From: Candidatus Thalassarchaeaceae archaeon
GTDB lineage: Archaea; Thermoplasmatota; Poseidoniia; Poseidoniales; Thalassarchaeaceae
NCBI GenBank assembly: GCA_030747885.1
Contig: JASLJW010000115.1
Location: 1-19,724 of the forward strand
Direction of reading: 5' to 3'
Length of the DNA: 19,724 nucleotides
The translations under genes and the position numbers were made by a program. Shown in pieces: positions 17,601-19,724 of this stretch (the first letter of the stretch is position 1; each line of letters begins with the position of its first letter). The notes under the pieces are model-generated. The model did not search any database. It saw nothing but the letters and a program-made list of their open reading frames with translations, and was not told the DNA's origin.

Positions 17601-18700
17601 ATGGTCCTGCATTCAATTCTACTGCTTCGATTCAAATTGTTCAGGGTTCACTTGCTGCACAAGTCACTCTTTCTCCCTCAGTAGTTAGTTTACAACATGA
17701 CGAGACACTTACCTTGTCAGGTTATGTTTTCAATCCAACAGACCTCTCAGGAGATTATGCCTTAGAGGTATTAACTACATTGGACTGCGCTCTAGGTACC
17801 TCGAGTATCACAGTCCCAGCGGGTTCTTCGATTGAGGTATTAATTTCGTGCGGGGCATCTTCTACGAACCTTGCAGGTTCACATCAAGTAACATTGGTAG
17901 CTAGGCCTGTTGACTTCCCCTCTGCTGCGGCTACTTCGACATCTAACATTACACTGATCGAATCCATTGGTTCTAACGGCGCCCTTCTTTTGGACATAGA
18001 ATTAGTTGACGATGGAGGCGTAGTCATAGACAAAGAGGGCAGTTTAACGATGGTTATTCGAGTTGAGAATACAGGAAATTCCCAAAAGAAGGGTATTCTA
18101 ATTCTTTCAGGTAGAGGTCTAAATTCAGGCTTAGTCAAGATGTGGGATGTTCAGCCTACAGGCTCTATGGTTCCTGCGTATGACCTAGCTCCTGGTGATG
18201 CGGTTACTATGTCTCTTACACTTACTAGTAATGATCTTGAAGCTGGCCTCTACAATTTGACAATTACAGCTTCAGAAGACGATGGTTCAGGAACAATATC
18301 CTTGTCTCCAATAGGCATCTATGTTCAAGATGACCCTGTGGCTCCAGCAGGTATTTCTTTACCTACTGGACATAGTATCAACAATTCAACAAGTCTTTCT
18401 TTGTTGCTTGGAGGCTATATCTTTGCAATATTATCTGTAATGGCCCTTCGTTGGACAATGAGGAGATCAAGAGAATCTATTGCAGCAATCGAAGCATCTT
18501 CTACGGCTCACGAGGAGCCAGAAATTACAGAGCCCGTTGAAGAGGAAATCCCTCTAGCAGAGGATGAGGTTCGTCCGAGTGTAGATGGGTCAGCGATTTG
18601 TCCATATTGCACAACGCGTTCTAAGTTACCACAGGAGAAGACCCCTCCATTCCGATTCCGTTGTCCATCATGCTCAGAGGTAGTAAGAGTGGTTGAATAA
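14654..18700 (+). CDS. Giant membrane-anchored surface protein: Ig-like domains, inserted SGNH hydrolase domain, cytosolic zinc-ribbon tail
   Basis: 1348 residues from ATG 14654 (a GTG one codon earlier is possible). Signal peptide MRR plus hydrophobic core to SA (about 26). A first Ig-like/NEW3-type domain (about 28-135) precedes a second, interrupted one. Its first half (about 138-190) is followed by a Thr-Gly-Gly-Asn-Asn linker (195-228) and an SGNH/DUF4886-like hydrolase domain (about 231-448): GNSYT with Ser241, DYVVLQDQSQ (296-305), and DGSHPS with Asp421 and His424, running into LAACVIYATLTG. A Ser/Gly/Pro linker leads to the second half of the Ig domain (about 506-567). About six further NEW3/CARDB-like beta domains follow to about 1225, then a transmembrane helix (about 1247-1267), RRSRESI, an acidic stretch and C-x2-C-x17-C-x2-C (Cys1316, 1319, 1337, 1340). 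Probably an adhesin or S-layer-associated esterase; substrate unknown. Confidence 0.85.
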   Translation: MRRGSVLTCVLLLMVSCGPLVGIVSADSTVLLDLDRDLVVLTPGQSTNVTLTIENNDTSIHDFTVSLGSSSAGSEWVVNLTQTSINQVYPYASDSLEIVISLSGNPSSSSSGAQWIFVNRSGASSSIEIHLSVGAMYLPDIDATGIGDNGLIQSESNTTLVLPVEISNFGSVQDTILLSVGAEPDIAGFWSNHSTGNNTGGNNTGGNNTGGNNTGGNNTGGNNTGGNNGTTIDKLLMYGNSYTSQNSLHTILEDLGVTDAEALTGGGLNFDDHWNNVNNSAHSWNTTLRDPNTDWDYVVLQDQSQIPGFYRSTTSWIDDKDAAILLANSIEAESSESVLMMTWGRRNGDPANPTIYSNFTMMQDRLEEGYIDFRDNMTVQGRDVWIAPVGLAFKHIHDDLLSSGSNPLTSGTTFYGLYSADGSHPSLSGSYLAACVIYATLTGTSPVGSNDSVALSSSLKLELQQAAAATVFNETSHLSYPWENSTSGGGASMPRSTPPTQGLDASSWTVTWDNPVVRNLSSGASTFVDIRIEIPANAAPGPYGFRLHAATTLGNFSVSTVMVVDVNGTHLFDSNFSSDDIWTPGSSGNVTLTLTDIGTDGVSPSLVPGSISSTGACLVDSVDSVDTTAAAAWLFGLDILSSAHDGDQCNLSLSIHEAESDSTTLLSHSFAIGSHLSIDVQLPSQIISIEPGTSTIVDVILTNNGTEDLVLSASSSIIDGLSISIQETTVSRGTSEIMTITISADSDIEVVGNNIVNITFLVDAIGTLISIDGVDTNVGQIELDILPWTSLRVVPPQTTGITMEPGSSTSFSFDIENDGTSSVDASLVWSAIPAGISFTTLNGSISLVAGETTTVSVSIESDQSAIAENSPVTFELVSPLDGSSLDSLVVSLSITPRGIPSLSTGSSQLPILGLVWSTVDFTIANTGNSAGVFEIVVSEAPSDVQVILSESAFSLAPGSTQPVEVQVKGDGDGTLILRAFSTNGPAFNSTASIQIVQGSLAAQVTLSPSVVSLQHDETLTLSGYVFNPTDLSGDYALEVLTTLDCALGTSSITVPAGSSIEVLISCGASSTNLAGSHQVTLVARPVDFPSAAATSTSNITLIESIGSNGALLLDIELVDDGGVVIDKEGSLTMVIRVENTGNSQKKGILILSGRGLNSGLVKMWDVQPTGSMVPAYDLAPGDAVTMSLTLTSNDLEAGLYNLTITASEDDGSGTISLSPIGIYVQDDPVAPAGISLPTGHSINNSTSLSLLLGGYIFAILSVMALRWTMRRSRESIAAIEASSTAHEEPEITEPVEEEIPLAEDEVRPSVDGSAICPYCTTRSKLPQEKTPPFRFRCPSCSEVVRVVE
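15236..15337 (+). repeat. 15-bp tandem repeat encoding Thr-Gly-Gly-Asn-Asn
   Basis: Seven Asn-Asn blocks (the first unit short by one Gly), with near-identical units based on ACTGGTGGGAACAAC; units differ at only one or two synonymous bases, so the array is young or being homogenised. Six blocks read N-N-T, each an N-glycosylation sequon; the last reads N-N-G. The array lies exactly at the entry to the inserted SGNH domain and would make a flexible, heavily glycosylated linker. The plus-1 frame is also open here but codes only for the repeat's echo. Confidence 0.92.
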
Positions 18701-19504
18701 TCACTCTTCTTCATCAGTTGGTGCCTTTACTGCAATTAGGAGTAAAGCAGTATGCCCAATAGGTGTATTTCCAGGACGTGCACCACCTCTCTTGGTCAAA
18801 GTCCATCTTCTTTCCATTAATTCCCCTGCCCATTCAACAGTTAATCCAGACTCTTCTACTGATGCCCAAGATTTTGCTAACTGTTCAGGAGACGGGCAGT
18901 AACAAGCAATCCTTCCGCCGAGACGAAGAATTCCTGCCATCTCTGGAATAGCAGTCCATGGTTCCGGCATATCTAGGATAATCGCATCCAATTCACCGAT
19001 TAATGATGTAACTTCATCTGAGCATCCTATTACGTCTCTTTCTAACAAGGTCCAAGTGGGCATTCCAGGAAAAGCATCAGCACACCTAAGCATATTTTCA
19101 GTGCCAACAGAGGCATGTTCTTCTCGACGTTCAACTGAAATCAAAGTCCCCCCTGGGCCTAGACTTCTAGCGATATGCATGGCAAGCCCTCCCGACCCGA
19201 AACCGGCTTCGAGAACCCTGTCATTCTGCCCAATCCCCATCCAAGAAATCATGAATCCAGCATCTTTTGGTGTAATCACTTGAGCACGTCTAACCATTGC
19301 TGTTCTGAGTTCTGGTAAACCTGGAGACATTCGTACAAATTTCTTTGTCCCAATTGAGATTGAATCTCCAATTTGTAAATCTCCAATTACAATGTCTGGA
19401 TCGATTCTTCCAACTCCACGAATTCGTCGTTCCCCTCCAGATCTTGAGAAGGCGTAGACTCTCCCTCCAGTTTCTCTGAGGACGATTAGTTCGCCATCAC
19501 TCAT
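18701..19504 (-). CDS. trmI: tRNA (adenine-N1)-methyltransferase, TrmI family (m1A57/58)
   Basis: Methylates N1 of adenine 58 (in archaea also 57) in the T-loop of tRNAs, normally as a tetramer. From ATG 19504 the protein is 267 residues, close to the archaeal norm of about 250. An N-terminal small beta domain (1-60, starting MSDGELIVLRETGGRVYAF) is followed by the family signature RRAQVITPKD (72-81), SAM motif I EAGFGSGGLA (99-108), VERREEH at the end of strand 2, and DMPEPW (178-183), the catalytic-side motif. The frame runs open to a GTG at 19648, but that extension would overlap the divergent secreted gene starting at 19612. ATG 19525 is the only other reasonable start. The stop touches the stop of the surface-protein gene. 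Confidence 0.92.
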   Translation of the reverse strand: MSDGELIVLRETGGRVYAFSRSGGERRIRGVGRIDPDIVIGDLQIGDSISIGTKKFVRMSPGLPELRTAMVRRAQVITPKDAGFMISWMGIGQNDRVLEAGFGSGGLAMHIARSLGPGGTLISVERREEHASVGTENMLRCADAFPGMPTWTLLERDVIGCSDEVTSLIGELDAIILDMPEPWTAIPEMAGILRLGGRIACYCPSPEQLAKSWASVEESGLTVEWAGELMERRWTLTKRGGARPGNTPIGHTALLLIAVKAPTDEEE

Positions 19505-19582
19505 ATGTTCGGCTGAGTAGCCCCACATTTCAAACCCCCGAAACAAAAGTCCGTCATTTCCTCTGCACTTTTTCAACCAACT

Positions 19583-19588
19583 CTTATA
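19583..19588 (+). promoter_or_regulatory. TATA box of the right-edge secreted gene
   Basis: CTTATA is centred about 26 nt before the ATG at 19612, with no SD-like sequence between them. This is the spacing expected for a leaderless archaeal transcript whose first base is the start codon. Confidence 0.5.
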
Positions 19589-19611
19589 CGCGCCCAAGGA
19601 CTCGGATTTCC

Positions 19612-19724
19612 ATGCTTTACCGTATGGTATGCTCGACTGCGCTAACACTACTCATCGTTCTCATGTCTATGGGGGCCTTTGTTGATCCACTTTCTGAAGA
19701 GTCTGAACCGACTCCTCTTGCCGA
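19612..19724 (+). CDS. N-terminus of a secreted or membrane protein (3' partial)
   Basis: ATG 19612 opens 37 codons that run off the right edge without a stop. The translation begins MLYRMVCSTALTLLIVLMSM, a basic start followed by a hydrophobic core, then GAFVDPL and an acidic SEESEPTP stretch. This is a convincing signal peptide or membrane anchor followed by a low-complexity linker, like the other surface proteins here. A second in-frame ATG is at 19624. The Cys at residue 7 lies before the hydrophobic core, so this is not a typical lipobox. Product unknown. Confidence 0.6.
   Translation, partial: MLYRMVCSTALTLLIVLMSMGAFVDPLSEESEPTPLA

Overview
The window looks like chromosomal DNA from a planktonic archaeon of the Euryarchaeota/Thermoplasmatota side. 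My best guess is a Marine Group II (Poseidoniales)-like organism. Seen directly: a PolD small subunit (DP1, found only in archaea), an archaeal-type AspRS, a TrmI-type tRNA m1A methyltransferase, TATA-like boxes placed for short or absent leaders, an AGGTGA ribosome-binding site, and very long secreted proteins that end in one transmembrane helix plus an Arg-rich cytosolic tail. The lineage is inferred from gene content and style, with no marker tree. Coding density is extreme: no gene-free stretch reaches 300 bases (the longest gaps are about 60-110 bases), and three convergent gene pairs overlap or touch.

Layout, left to right. Positions 1-878 (+) hold the C-terminal part of a membrane-anchored surface protein with a (Pro-Glu)18 stalk and a pacifastin-like Cys module. 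Positions 870-3776 (-) hold a two-gene alpha-glucan operon: GlgP-type phosphorylase followed by MalQ 4-alpha-glucanotransferase. Divergent from it, across one shared AT box, is 3870-8507 (+), a 1545-residue secreted, membrane-anchored GH57 amylopullulanase-like enzyme with binding modules. Positions 8508-12425 (-) are information-processing and housekeeping genes: aspS, tRNA-Val(UAC), pncC (CinA C-terminal type) and the DP1 subunit of DNA polymerase D. Positions 12524-14590 (+) hold a CmoB-like/DUF1698 SAM methyltransferase and a bacterial-type S-adenosylmethionine synthetase. Positions 14654-18700 (+) hold a giant surface protein in which an SGNH esterase-like domain appears to be inserted into an Ig-like domain, with a zinc-ribbon-like cytosolic tail. 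Positions 18701-19504 (-) hold trmI, and a divergent secreted protein begins at 19612 and runs off the right edge.

How the genes fit together. The left third reads as an alpha-glucan locus: the surface GH57 enzyme would cut pullulan/starch/glycogen-type polymers outside the cell, and MalQ plus phosphorylase would turn imported maltodextrins (or internal glycogen) into glucose-1-phosphate. No transporter lies in the window. The middle holds replication, translation and NAD-salvage genes. MetK beside a SAM-dependent methyltransferase pairs methyl-donor synthesis with a consumer. I found no CRISPR array, transposon or obvious defence system. The most unusual material is in the three large surface proteins and in the bacterial-type metK.
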